NCBI GenBank assembly: GCA_947627005.1
Contig: CANQUJ010000012.1
Location: forward strand, 1 to 64,000
DNA from: an uncultured Clostridia bacterium
GTDB taxonomy: Bacteria; Bacillota; Clostridia; Oscillospirales; Ruminococcaceae
DNA length: 64,000 bases
Direction of reading: 5' to 3'
Of this stretch, positions 1 through 7,024 are shown one piece after another (position 1 is the stretch's first letter; every line of letters starts with the position of its first letter). Under the pieces are notes generated by a model that was not told the origin of the DNA, searched no databases, and worked only from the letters and a program-made list of their open reading frames with translations. A program made the translations under genes and the position numbers.

Positions 1-290
1 TTTTGGGATAGGTATGTTACGCAGTAGAGGGTAAAAAGCCCTTGATTTATGCGGTATTACAAACGCAAAAACGACAGAGTAAGGGTTTTATACGTCTGCC
101 CTCAAAAATGGGCTTCTACTGCGTAACATAGTACAGAAAAAAGCAGAGAGCCAGCCACTTCTGAAAGTGATTAACTCTCTGCTTGCACCCTGTTTGTCAG
201 CGTTAATGATAAGTTGTTGTGAATACTTCCTTATCGCTATAAAATTCACTGTTGATGCGCTTGTTCCTAATTCTGCCTTCGGATATAACA
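1..290 (-). mobile_element. Possible terminal fragment of a mobile or repeated element
   Basis: Bases 1-290 have lower GC and different codon texture from the rest of the window. They contain the inverted repeat pair, and an open frame crosses them on the minus strand (88-291) without resembling a family I can name. The open frame on the plus strand starting at 167 reads straight from this sequence into a host-like C-terminus, which suggests insertion into or beside a gene. Sitting exactly at the window edge fits an assembly break at a multi-copy element. The boundary near 280-290 is an estimate from composition only. Confidence 0.35.
13..130. repeat. Pair of 16-bp perfect inverted repeats at the window edge
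   Basis: The 16-mer TATGTTACGCAGTAGA at 13-28 is repeated as its exact reverse complement at 115-130, with 86 bp between. Each arm is bordered on its inner side by a small GGG...CCC or GCCC...GGGC hairpin. Such arms are typical of the ends of small transposon-derived elements or of recombination sites, but no transposase or integrase is visible. Nothing else in this stretch could be identified. Confidence 0.6.
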
Positions 291-424
291 TTCAGACCGG
301 AGAGCACCTCAATTTCTGCTCGCCGAACAACCCCGACGTATCGGTCGGCGACACGCTGGTTGTCGAAGTCACAGAGGTATCAAGCGCTTTAGGGTCTTAC
401 ATTATTTCCTACGACAAAAAATAA
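281..424 (+). pseudogene. C-terminal remnant of an unidentified protein
   Basis: About 47 codons with host-like codon use end at a stop at 422-424. The reading includes a VGDTLVVEVTEVSS stretch that looks like a beta-rich domain end. The frame is open upstream to an ATG at 167, but codons 167-280 read through the repeat-like edge sequence, so I treat only the distal part as genuine former coding sequence. It is followed directly by an intrinsic terminator at 448-472, as expected for the true 3' end of a gene. The family is not recognised. It could also be a real 85-residue chimeric protein translated from the 167 start, although no good ribosome binding site precedes that ATG. Confidence 0.4.
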
Positions 425-447
425 TTTGCTAATCGCAATGCCGAATC

Positions 448-472
448 GCCCCCGCCCGCCGGGGGCTTTTTG
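448..472 (+). terminator. Intrinsic terminator
   Basis: GCCCCC (448-453) pairs with GGGGGC (461-466) over a 7-base loop and is followed by five T. It closes the truncated gene upstream and separates it from the promoter at 488. Confidence 0.8.
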
Positions 473-487
473 CTGCCCCCTCTCCCC

Positions 488-516
488 TTGATTTTCCCTG
501 CGCTTTGTGCTAAAAT
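488..516 (+). promoter_or_regulatory. Sigma-A-type promoter
   Basis: TTGATT at 488-493 and TAAAAT at 511-516 are separated by 17 bp. It lies 41 bp ahead of the ATG at 557 and after the terminator at 448-472. Confidence 0.7.
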
Positions 517-556
517 AGTCTTATATACGTCCTCGGCGATAAAACGGAGTGTTAAA

Positions 557-2158
557 ATGAAAGAATCTGTTTTAAAAAATAAAATATACCTCTATCTGAC
601 CGAATTTTTCGCGGGAATGTCGGTTATGGCGGTCGAGTTGGGGGCTTCAAGGCTTTTGGCCCCATATTTCAGCTCGTCGCAGATAGTCTGGACTATAATC
701 ATCGGCACGATTATGATCGCGATGGCCCTCGGTAACATCTACGGCGGCCGCTCGGCGGACAAAAACCCCGACCCGGACAGGCTCTATATCCGAATCCTCG
801 TCGCGGCGGTCTGGCTTGCCGCGATACCGGTTCTCGGAAAGTATGTAATTGTCGGCATCTCCGGCGTTATGATCTTCGCGGTAAACTCAAATCTTCTGAT
901 CTGGGCGGCGTTCGCGGCGTGTATGATAATCTTCGTCTTCCCGCTCTTTCTTTTGGGAACGGTCACCCCGTCGCTCGTAAAATATACCGTCGACAGCCTT
1001 GACAGCAGCGGCAGAACCGTCGGGCTTTTAAACGCTTTTAATACGATCGGCAGCATTATCGGGACCTTTGTGCCGACCTTTATCACTATCCCCTCGGTAG
1101 GGACCTCGGCGACATTTTTGATCTTCTCGGGGATCCTTCTTCTGCTCGCGGCGGTATATTTCGTCAGCGCCAAGAGAAAGCTCGTTCAGGTCGCCGTCGC
1201 GGTCGCGATTGCGGTCGTCTGCTGCTTCTTCGGCGCGGTTTCAAGCTTCGCCTTTTGGCAGGAAGACATCGAATACGAGGGCGAGTCGGTATATAACTAT
1301 CTTCAGGTTACCGAGGACGACGACGAGGTAATTCTCTCTACAAACGTCCTCTTCGGCGTCCAGTCGATGCTCGTAAAATCCGGCGGACTGACCGGAATGT
1401 ACTACGATATCGCGATGGCCGCGCCCTATATGGCCGGCGTTCGCGAGCGCGAAAGCCTCGACGTTTTAATCCTCGGAATGGGCACCGGGACATATGCGAC
1501 CCAGTGCTCGCGGTATTTCGACAATCTGAACTTCGAGGGGGTAGAGATCGACGAAAAGATCATCGCCCTCTCGCGAAAATATTTCGAGCTGCCCGAATCC
1601 GTCCACGTCGAGCTCTACGACGGCAGGGCGTATTTAAACGCCGTCGACAAGACCTACGACATAATTATGGTCGACGCGTATCAAGACATTACGATACCCT
1701 TTCAGATGTCGACCGTCGAGTTTTTCACCCTCGTTAAAAACCACCTTAACGACGGCGGGGTCATGGTCATGAATATGAATATGAAGACCGGCGGCAACGG
1801 CGGAATAAACGACTATCTTTGCGACACAGTCTCGGCGGTTTTTGAAGAGGTCTATACCGTAGACGTCGAGCGCTCTTCAAACGTCGAGCTTTTCGCCTCG
1901 CAAAACCCGGATATTTTATCCGTTATGACCGAAAACATCGGGCTTGAGAAGGATTTTAGGCTAAATTCGCTTATGGCCTCTACCGCCGAAAGGCTTGAAA
2001 AATATTCCGCCGGCGATAAGATCATGACCGACGACCGCGCGCCGGTCGAGCTTTTGGGAATGAGGGCGATAGACGCGCTGATTTTCGACGAGGCGGCGTA
2101 TTATAAAAACGTTTTTAAAGCAAGGGGCTTTAAGGGGCTTATAGAAAGCCTTTCGTAA
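557..2158 (+). CDS. Fused MFS-type membrane / spermidine synthase-like methyltransferase-fold protein
   Basis: This 533-residue protein has an N-terminal hydrophobic half with about seven membrane segments (roughly residues 10-245). A C-terminal SAM/dcSAM-binding Rossmann domain follows (roughly 290-480). In it one sees LILGMGTGTYA (glycine-rich loop), FEGVEIDEKI (acidic residue after strand 2), LYDGRAYL and IIMVDAYQD, which are the landmarks of spermidine synthase. Fused proteins of this kind are common in bacteria, and many lack proven aminopropyltransferase activity. The start was moved from an upstream in-frame codon to ATG 557, because ACGGAG precedes it and the extra N-terminus overlaps the promoter. 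It is followed after 21 bp by the MATE gene, so the two are probably cotranscribed. The substrate is unknown. Confidence 0.8.
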   Translation: MKESVLKNKIYLYLTEFFAGMSVMAVELGASRLLAPYFSSSQIVWTIIIGTIMIAMALGNIYGGRSADKNPDPDRLYIRILVAAVWLAAIPVLGKYVIVGISGVMIFAVNSNLLIWAAFAACMIIFVFPLFLLGTVTPSLVKYTVDSLDSSGRTVGLLNAFNTIGSIIGTFVPTFITIPSVGTSATFLIFSGILLLLAAVYFVSAKRKLVQVAVAVAIAVVCCFFGAVSSFAFWQEDIEYEGESVYNYLQVTEDDDEVILSTNVLFGVQSMLVKSGGLTGMYYDIAMAAPYMAGVRERESLDVLILGMGTGTYATQCSRYFDNLNFEGVEIDEKIIALSRKYFELPESVHVELYDGRAYLNAVDKTYDIIMVDAYQDITIPFQMSTVEFFTLVKNHLNDGGVMVMNMNMKTGGNGGINDYLCDTVSAVFEEVYTVDVERSSNVELFASQNPDILSVMTENIGLEKDFRLNSLMASTAERLEKYSAGDKIMTDDRAPVELLGMRAIDALIFDEAAYYKNVFKARGFKGLIESLS

Positions 2159-2179
2159 TAAAATTCTGAGGAGAAGGAA

Positions 2180-3670
2180 ATGGAAGAAGAAAAGCTTGCC
2201 TCCGCGCAAAAATCGGCGGCGGAGGCAAAATACATAAGAATGACCACCGAGCCGGTCGAAAAGCTTGTCGCCCAGCTCGCCGTGCCGACTATAATCAGTA
2301 TGCTCGTGACTTCGTTTTACAATCTTGCGGATACGTTCTTCGTCCGCCAGCTTGAAAGCGATTCGATGATAGCCGCAGTCGGAATAGTCTTCCCGCTGAT
2401 GGCGATAATACAGTCCTTCGGGTTCTTCTGCGGCCACGGCTCGGGGAACTATATCTCGCGCGCGCTCGGAAGAAAAGACTATTCCGACGCCGAAAAGATG
2501 GCCGCCACCGGCTTCGGCTATGCGGTTATCTTCGGCCTTGCGATATGCGTTCTCGGGCTTTTGTTTAAAAACCCGTTCGTGACCCTTCTCGGCGCAAAAA
2601 CCGAAGCCGCGGCCTCGGCCTCGCTCGATTATATGCAGTGGATACTCATCGCCGCGCCCTTTATGACCGGCGCTTTCGTGCTTAACAACCAGCTGAGAAT
2701 GCAGGGCAACGCCTTTTTCGCGATGCTCGGGCTGACCTCCGGCGCGATACTCAACTTGGTCTTGGACCCGCTCTTTATCTTTAAAAAAGGCGACCTTTTA
2801 TTCGGCGGCGCGGTAAAAATGCCCTTCGGGATAGGTATGGCGGTCGGCGGGGCGGCCCTCGCGACCGGAATAAGCCAGCTCGTAAGCTTCGTTATACTCT
2901 TTTTGGGGATACATTTCAGCGACAATATAAAGATAAAGCTTCGCAACTTTACCTTTAAGCCCTATTATTTCAAGGGAATCGTGCAGGGCGGGCTGCCCTC
3001 GCTCGTAAGGCAGGGGCTCGCAAGCGTTGCGACTATGTCTTTAAACCACGCCGTCGGGCTTTATGTAGTCGGAGGAGAGACGATAGACGCCGTCCAGGCG
3101 GCGATGACCGGCGTTTCAAAGATCATGAACGTCGCTTCTTCGGCGCTTATCGGCTTCGGGCAGGGGTTCCAGCCGGTCTGCGGGTTCAACTACGGCGCGA
3201 AAAAATACAACAGGGTCAAAAAGGCTTTCTATTTCTGCGTAAAGGTCGGGTTTGCGGCGCTCGTTCTGCTCTCGGCGGTCGGAATTATCTTCTCCGGCCC
3301 GATAACCGCCGCGATCGCCGGTTCGAGCGAGCTCGCGCAGTCGATAGCTTCGTTCACCCTAAAGGTCCAGCTCGCGGTGTTCCCGCTTATGTCTTGGGTC
3401 ATGCTGATAAATATGATGCTTCAAAACATCGGAATGACCTTAAGCGCGACGGTGGTCGCGATGACGAGGCAGGGGCTTACCTTTATCCCCTGCGTTCTGG
3501 GGCTTCCTTTATTGGCGAAGCTTTGCGGGCTCGACCCTGTTTTGGGCCTTGAATTTGCCCAGTTTTTCGCCGATTTGTTCGCGTTTATAATCTCCTTCCC
3601 GATAGGCGTTCACGTTTTAAGGGGAATGAAGGAAGACCCGGCCGACGAAACTGTTGCAAAATCGAAATAA
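2180..3670 (+). CDS. MATE family multidrug/cation antiporter
   Basis: This 496-residue integral membrane protein has about twelve hydrophobic segments arranged in two similar halves, the usual MATE size and layout. The opening segment reads LAVPTIISMLVTSFYNLADTF, the classic N-terminal MatE signature with a conserved Pro. A second-half equivalent occurs near QGLASVATMSLNHAV. Family members export cationic drugs or metabolites in exchange for Na+ or H+; the substrate here cannot be told. The start ATG 2180 follows GAGGAGAAGG with good spacing. It lies 21 bp behind the spermidine-synthase-like gene, which could link it to polyamine-like cation export, but this is only an inference from position. 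Confidence 0.9.
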   Translation: MEEEKLASAQKSAAEAKYIRMTTEPVEKLVAQLAVPTIISMLVTSFYNLADTFFVRQLESDSMIAAVGIVFPLMAIIQSFGFFCGHGSGNYISRALGRKDYSDAEKMAATGFGYAVIFGLAICVLGLLFKNPFVTLLGAKTEAAASASLDYMQWILIAAPFMTGAFVLNNQLRMQGNAFFAMLGLTSGAILNLVLDPLFIFKKGDLLFGGAVKMPFGIGMAVGGAALATGISQLVSFVILFLGIHFSDNIKIKLRNFTFKPYYFKGIVQGGLPSLVRQGLASVATMSLNHAVGLYVVGGETIDAVQAAMTGVSKIMNVASSALIGFGQGFQPVCGFNYGAKKYNRVKKAFYFCVKVGFAALVLLSAVGIIFSGPITAAIAGSSELAQSIASFTLKVQLAVFPLMSWVMLINMMLQNIGMTLSATVVAMTRQGLTFIPCVLGLPLLAKLCGLDPVLGLEFAQFFADLFAFIISFPIGVHVLRGMKEDPADETVAKSK

Positions 3671-3682
3671 GTGTGATATAGT
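3654..3682 (+). promoter_or_regulatory. Extended -10 promoter overlapping the end of the MATE gene
   Basis: TTGCAA (3654-3659), a 17-bp spacer, then TGA-TATAGT (-10 at 3677-3682). The expected transcription start near 3689 lies only a few bases before the TTG at 3695. It probably drives the small membrane protein and proS. Confidence 0.7.
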
Positions 3683-3694
3683 TTATAAAAACCT

Positions 3695-3925
3695 TTGAAA
3701 GGGGCGATTTATACGGAGCTCGGGGCTTGGGGCATCTTCTTTCTTAAACTGTTCGTTCTCTTCGCGGGGGTGTATGTGATAATCATTCTTACGCCCAAGA
3801 TAGCCGCGCTTATCGACAAACACAAAAAAGCCGCCGAGCAGGAGCCCGAGGCGCCTCGACCCGAAAGGGTGGAAGATGACGACAAAAACGAAGAAAATAA
3901 CGATGACAAAGAGTTTAAATCTTAA
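3695..3925 (+). CDS. Small single-pass membrane protein with acidic tail
   Basis: This is a protein of up to 76 residues with one transmembrane helix (about residues 12-34, [18 protein letters not shown]). A very acidic, Lys-rich, probably disordered C-terminus follows ([14 protein letters not shown]). No family is recognised. The start is uncertain: TTG 3695 is the only canonical start in frame, but no Shine-Dalgarno sequence precedes it. AAAGGGG (3698-3704) lies just inside the frame and would suit a non-standard start such as ATT 3707 or ACG 3713. The promoter at 3654-3682 puts the mRNA 5' end almost at the TTG. The ORF ends 26 bp before proS and is probably its upstream operon partner. 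Confidence 0.6.
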   Translation: MKGAIYTELGAWGIFFLKLFVLFAGVYVIIILTPKIAALIDKHKKAAEQEPEAPRPERVEDDDKNEENNDDKEFKS

Positions 3926-3951
3926 TAAATATTAAAGGGAGTATAAAAGTT

Positions 3952-5394
3952 ATGGCTAAAAATGAAAAACTTGTCGCCTCGATAACCTCGATGGACGAGG
4001 ATTTTGCGCAGTGGTACACCGACATTGTAAAAAAAGCGGAGCTTATCGAATACACCTCGGTCAAGGGCTGTATGGTGATCCGCCCTTACGGCTATGCGAT
4101 TTGGGAGAATATGCAGAAGATTCTGGACTCTAAGTTCAAAGAGCTCGGACACGAGAACGTCTGTATGCCGATGTTCATTCCCGAAAGCCTGCTGAACAAA
4201 GAAAAAGACCACGTCGAGGGCTTCGCGCCCGAAGTCGCGTGGGTAACTCACGGCGGAAACGAAAAGCTTGAAGAGCGCCTCTGCGTCCGCCCGACTTCCG
4301 AGACTCTTTTCTGCGAGCACTACGCCAACATCGTCCACAGCTACCGCGACCTTCCAAAGCTTTATAACCAGTGGGTCTCGGTCGTAAGATGGGAGAAGAC
4401 CACCCGGCCGTTTTTGCGCTCGCGCGAGTTTTTGTGGCAAGAGGGTCACACCATTCACGCCACCGCCGAGGAGGCAATCGAAGAGACCGAGAGAATGTTA
4501 AACGTATACGCCGACTTCTGCGAGCAGTCCCTCGCGATGCCGGTAGTCAAGGGCAAAAAGACCGAGAGCGACAAGTTCGCCGGCGCGGTATCCACCTACG
4601 CCATCGAGGCGCTTATGCACGACGGCAAGGCGCTTCAGGCCGGAACCTCTCACTATTTCGGCGACGGCTTCGCAAAGGCTTTCGGAATCACCTATACCGA
4701 TAAAAACAACACCGTTCAGGTCCCGCACCAGACCTCTTGGGGGGTCACCACCCGCCTTATCGGCGCGATCATAATGACCCACGGCGACGACAACGGCCTT
4801 GTTCTTCCGCCCGCCGTGGCGCCGATACAGGTAGTTATAATCCCGGTCGCGCAGCACAAAGAGGGGGTCCTTGAAAAGGCGAACGAGCTTTATAACGAGC
4901 TTAAGGCCGCCGGAATAAGAGTCAAGCTCGACGACTCGGAGCAGTCGCCGGGTTGGAAATATTCGGAATACGAGATGAAAGGCGTTCCGCTTAGAATCGA
5001 GATCGGTCCGAGGGATATCGAAGAGGGGCACTGCGTGGCGGTCGAGCGGCACAACCGCAACAAGACCTTTATCCCCCTCGGCGAGCTTGTAGAGCGCGTA
5101 AACGAGCGGCTTAAGGCGGTTCACGACGGAATGTATCAAAAGGCGCTCGAAAATCAGCAGAGAAGGACCTACGCCTGCAAGTCGATCGACGAGATAAACG
5201 CGGCCCTCGCCGAAAAGGGCGACGGCTTCGTCAAGGCGATGTGGTGCGGCAGCGAAGAGTGCGAGAAAAAGGTCAAAGAGCTCACCGGCGCCGGTAGCCG
5301 CTGCATACCCTTCGAGCAGGAGCATATCGATGACAAATGCGTTTGCTGCGGCAAGCCCGCCGAATGTATGGTAATCTGGGGAAAAGCCTATTAA
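3952..5394 (+). CDS. proS: Prolyl-tRNA synthetase (short, eukaryote/archaea-like type)
   Basis: This class II aminoacyl-tRNA synthetase of 480 residues charges tRNA-Pro with proline. Its length and its C-terminal zinc-type Cys cluster ([10 protein letters not shown] ... [18 protein letters not shown]) match the type 3 ProRS, which lacks the bacterial editing insertion. Class II motifs are visible: motif 2 as [12 protein letters not shown] with the following [22 protein letters not shown], and motif 3 near [13 protein letters not shown]. The terminal Tyr is typical of the type. It starts at ATG 3952 after AAAGGGAG and ends at a strong terminator (5404-5432). It shares a promoter with the small membrane protein upstream. 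Confidence 0.95.
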   Translation: MAKNEKLVASITSMDEDFAQWYTDIVKKAELIEYTSVKGCMVIRPYGYAIWENMQKILDSKFKELGHENVCMPMFIPESLLNKEKDHVEGFAPEVAWVTHGGNEKLEERLCVRPTSETLFCEHYANIVHSYRDLPKLYNQWVSVVRWEKTTRPFLRSREFLWQEGHTIHATAEEAIEETERMLNVYADFCEQSLAMPVVKGKKTESDKFAGAVSTYAIEALMHDGKALQAGTSHYFGDGFAKAFGITYTDKNNTVQVPHQTSWGVTTRLIGAIIMTHGDDNGLVLPPAVAPIQVVIIPVAQHKEGVLEKANELYNELKAAGIRVKLDDSEQSPGWKYSEYEMKGVPLRIEIGPRDIEEGHCVAVERHNRNKTFIPLGELVERVNERLKAVHDGMYQKALENQQRRTYACKSIDEINAALAEKGDGFVKAMWCGSEECEKKVKELTGAGSRCIPFEQEHIDDKCVCCGKPAECMVIWGKAY

Positions 5395-5403
5395 ATGTAA
5401 AAA

Positions 5404-5432
5404 AGCCCTTGATACGTTCAAGGGCTCTTTTA
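5404..5432 (+). terminator. Intrinsic terminator after proS
   Basis: AGCCCTTGA (5404-5412) pairs with TCAAGGGCT (5418-5426) over a 5-base loop and is followed by a T-rich run. The next promoter begins two bases later. Confidence 0.85.
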
Positions 5433-5433
5433 A

Positions 5434-5462
5434 TTGACAAAAATATCAGGTTATGATAGAAT
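5434..5462 (+). promoter_or_regulatory. Strong promoter of the small hydrophobic peptide mRNA
   Basis: Perfect TTGACA (5434-5439), a 17-bp spacer, and TAGAAT (5457-5462) preceded by TGA, giving an extended -10. It predicts a leader of about 120 nt before the ATG at 5591. The leader holds a hairpin at about 5477-5499 that begins with CCGCTTT and ends with AAAGCGG. Confidence 0.75.
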
Positions 5463-5590
5463 AGCCGAGAGGAGACCCCGCTTTTATGCGAATAAAGCGG
5501 AAAACGGCGTGGCGCTGAAATGCCCTTCGGGGAATTCACCCATTGCTTGTACATCGCCCGAGGGAGTAAGTAGCCGAGGGAGGTATGTGC

Positions 5591-5689
5591 ATGACAGCTT
5601 TTCTTGAAATTGTCGCCGACGTTTGCAGCATCATAAGGTTCGTTTTAGACCTGTTGATATACATATCGAAGCGCGAAGATAAAAAGTGA
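5591..5689 (+). CDS. 32-residue hydrophobic peptide, candidate type I toxin
   Basis: ATG 5591 is preceded by GAGGGAGG with 7-base spacing, one of the best ribosome binding sites in the window. The peptide has a short hydrophilic start, a central hydrophobic helix broken by Asp, Arg and Asp (residues 4-25), and a charged KREDKK end. Membrane peptides of 25-60 residues with this plan are the toxins of Firmicutes type I systems such as TxpA, BsrG and Fst. The stop codon overlaps the first base of a hairpin (5689-5715), and a convergent consensus promoter lies 100 bp downstream on the other strand. An in-frame ATG at 5585 is too close to the ribosome binding site. I see no direct proof of toxicity; it may be a membrane regulator or a chance ORF. 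Confidence 0.6.
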   Translation: MTAFLEIVADVCSIIRFVLDLLIYISKREDKK

Positions 5690-5776
5690 GCCGTTTGTCT
5701 GACACACAAGCGGCTCTTGTCAGTATAATCTGACATTTGTTCCTTGCCGTTCAGCGACCCGTCGGGTCTCCTCGCT
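5681..5776 (-). ncRNA. Predicted antisense RNA over the 3' end of the peptide mRNA
   Basis: A transcript from the promoter at 5783-5810 should start near 5776, run leftward, and stop at the hairpin 5689-5715, which is followed on this strand by five T (5685-5681). The RNA would be about 95 nt. It would be fully complementary to the 3' untranslated region and stop codon of the peptide mRNA, the same geometry as RatA/txpA and SR4/bsrG in Bacillus. A 66-codon frame starting at 5736 on this strand would run through the terminator and is not considered real. Confidence 0.55.
5689..5715 (-). terminator. Hairpin terminator of the antisense RNA, shared by convergent transcripts
   Basis: AGCCGTTTGT (5689-5698) pairs with ACAAGCGGCT (5706-5715) over a 7-base loop with one G-T pair. 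On the minus strand it is followed by ACTTTTT. On the plus strand a second small stem, TGTCAG (5718-5723) with CTGACA (5730-5735), is followed by TTTGTT and may finish the peptide mRNA. Confidence 0.65.
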
Positions 5777-5782
5777 ACTTAT

Positions 5783-5810
5783 ATTATACCACACATTTAA
5801 TCTTTGTCAA
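5783..5810 (-). promoter_or_regulatory. Perfect-consensus antisense promoter
   Basis: Read on the minus strand: TTGACA (5810-5805), 16 bp, and TGG-TATAAT (-10 at 5788-5783). Both hexamers match consensus exactly with an extended -10, and no coding gene needs a promoter in this direction. Confidence 0.8.
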
Positions 5811-5832
5811 GCGCTTTGCGGAAAGGCTTAAA

Positions 5833-6318
5833 GTGAAAAAATTATCAAAATCGGCAAAGGGCAAGATTTATATAATAATCTGCTTTTTGGCCGCAATTAT
5901 TTTCTGCATACTCTGGCTTTCGACCAAAATCGACATCAACAAATATATCAAGTGGAACCGCCTTTACTACGAGACCCATCTTTCCTCGGCGGCGGATTCC
6001 CTTGAAAAATACGTTTCGGGAGGAGATATCGCCGACTGGAACGCCGCGGCAGAGGATTTTCACGCATACGCCGTTTTAATGACCGAATCCGCACTTCGGA
6101 TCGACCGCAACCCGAATATGAAAGGGGCGGACCCTTTCGTTGCAAAGGCCTGCTATTCGGCCTCGGAGGCTATGCTCATCAACCGGGGCGAAACGCTTTC
6201 GCATGCCGAGGAGATACTTTCGGCGCTGCGGCTTTTAGAGAAGGACGAAAACAGCCCCGAGGCGGCGAAGATTTTAGAGGAAATAGCCGAGAGCGCCCCC
6301 GGCGGCGCGGAAGAATGA
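5833..6318 (+). CDS. Single-pass membrane protein of unknown function
   Basis: This is a 161-residue protein with a Lys-rich start, one transmembrane helix (about residues 11-31), and an exported or cytosolic helical domain of about 130 residues rich in Ala, Glu and Ser. No known family is recognised. GTG 5833 is chosen because GGAAAGG lies 6 bases upstream; the longer open frame would run back through the antisense promoter. No clear dedicated promoter is seen, so transcription may come from the peptide promoter at 5434 by read-through. A strong terminator follows at 6326. Its closeness to the peptide/antisense locus may be chance. Confidence 0.7.
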   Translation: MKKLSKSAKGKIYIIICFLAAIIFCILWLSTKIDINKYIKWNRLYYETHLSSAADSLEKYVSGGDIADWNAAAEDFHAYAVLMTESALRIDRNPNMKGADPFVAKACYSASEAMLINRGETLSHAEEILSALRLLEKDENSPEAAKILEEIAESAPGGAEE

Positions 6319-6325
6319 TAAAAAT

Positions 6326-6358
6326 TCCGACTTAGCGATTGCCAAGTCGGATTTTTTT
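6326..6358 (+). terminator. Intrinsic terminator
   Basis: TCCGACTT (6326-6333) pairs with AAGTCGGA (6344-6351), followed by seven T. Confidence 0.85.
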
Positions 6359-6387
6359 GTATTAAATGCCGAAACAGCGCGGTTTTA

Positions 6388-6416
6388 TTGACTTTGCCGC
6401 GGGTTTCTGATATATT
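6388..6416 (+). promoter_or_regulatory. Extended -10 promoter of the phosphodiesterase gene
   Basis: TTGACT (6388-6393), 17 bp, TGA-TATATT (-10 at 6411-6416). The expected start near 6423 argues for translation from ATG 6452 rather than ATG 6422. It may also serve adhE. Confidence 0.75.
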
Positions 6417-6451
6417 GTAATATGTATAAGCAGGCGGCGAGGGGTGAGAAT

Positions 6452-6991
6452 ATGAAAATAATGATAGCTTCTGATATCCACGGCTCGGCCGAATATTGCC
6501 GAAGGCTTCTCGACCGTTTCGACTCTTCGGGTGCCGAAAAGCTTCTTCTTTTGGGGGATATCCTATACCACGGCCCGCGAAACGGCCTTTGCGATGGGTA
6601 CGACCCGAAAGCCGTCGCCGATATGTTAAACGGCTATGCCGAAAAAATCGTCTGCATAAAGGGCAACTGCGACAGCGAAGTCGACCAAATGGTTCTCGAT
6701 TTCCCGATAACGAGCGAGACCGCGATCATATTTAACGAAGGCGTCGCCGCGCTCGCAATTCATGGGCACAAAAACATGGAAAATCTTCCCCTTTGCGGGG
6801 TGAAGATCCTGTTTTACGGGCACACGCATGTCCCCGACAATACCGTTAAAAACGGCGTTATCTACGCAAACCCCGGGTCGGTATCCGTCCCGAAAGAGGG
6901 CAGCCCCAAAGGCTTTATTCTTTGGGAGGGCGAAACCCTTAACTGGATCTCTCTTTCCGGCGATTGGTACGACTCGCGGGAAATTGGCTAA
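6452..6991 (+). CDS. YfcE/MJ0936-type metallophosphodiesterase
   Basis: This 179-residue calcineurin-like phosphoesterase probably cleaves phosphodiester substrates using two metal ions; its natural substrate is unknown. The metal-binding motifs appear in the correct order: ASDIHGS near the N-terminus, LLLGDILYHGPRN, CIKGNCDSEVD, AIHGHK and YGHTHVPD, followed by NPGSVSVPK. These are the YfcE subfamily hallmarks, and the size matches. ATG 6452 follows GGCGAGGGGTGAG. The in-frame ATG at 6422 sits on the predicted transcription start and is rejected. The adhE gene begins 33 bp downstream without its own clear promoter, so both may share one mRNA. Confidence 0.9.
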   Translation: MKIMIASDIHGSAEYCRRLLDRFDSSGAEKLLLLGDILYHGPRNGLCDGYDPKAVADMLNGYAEKIVCIKGNCDSEVDQMVLDFPITSETAIIFNEGVAALAIHGHKNMENLPLCGVKILFYGHTHVPDNTVKNGVIYANPGSVSVPKEGSPKGFILWEGETLNWISLSGDWYDSREIG

Positions 6992-7024
6992 GGCTCTTTT
7001 ATAATTTTATATAGGAGGATATAT

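Noticed and set aside
5536-5736. 66-codon ORF on the minus strand with AAGGA before its ATG, under the antisense promoter
   Set aside because: It runs through the hairpin and T-run that should end the transcript after about 15-20 codons, and its sequence has no protein-like pattern. I treat the RNA as non-coding.
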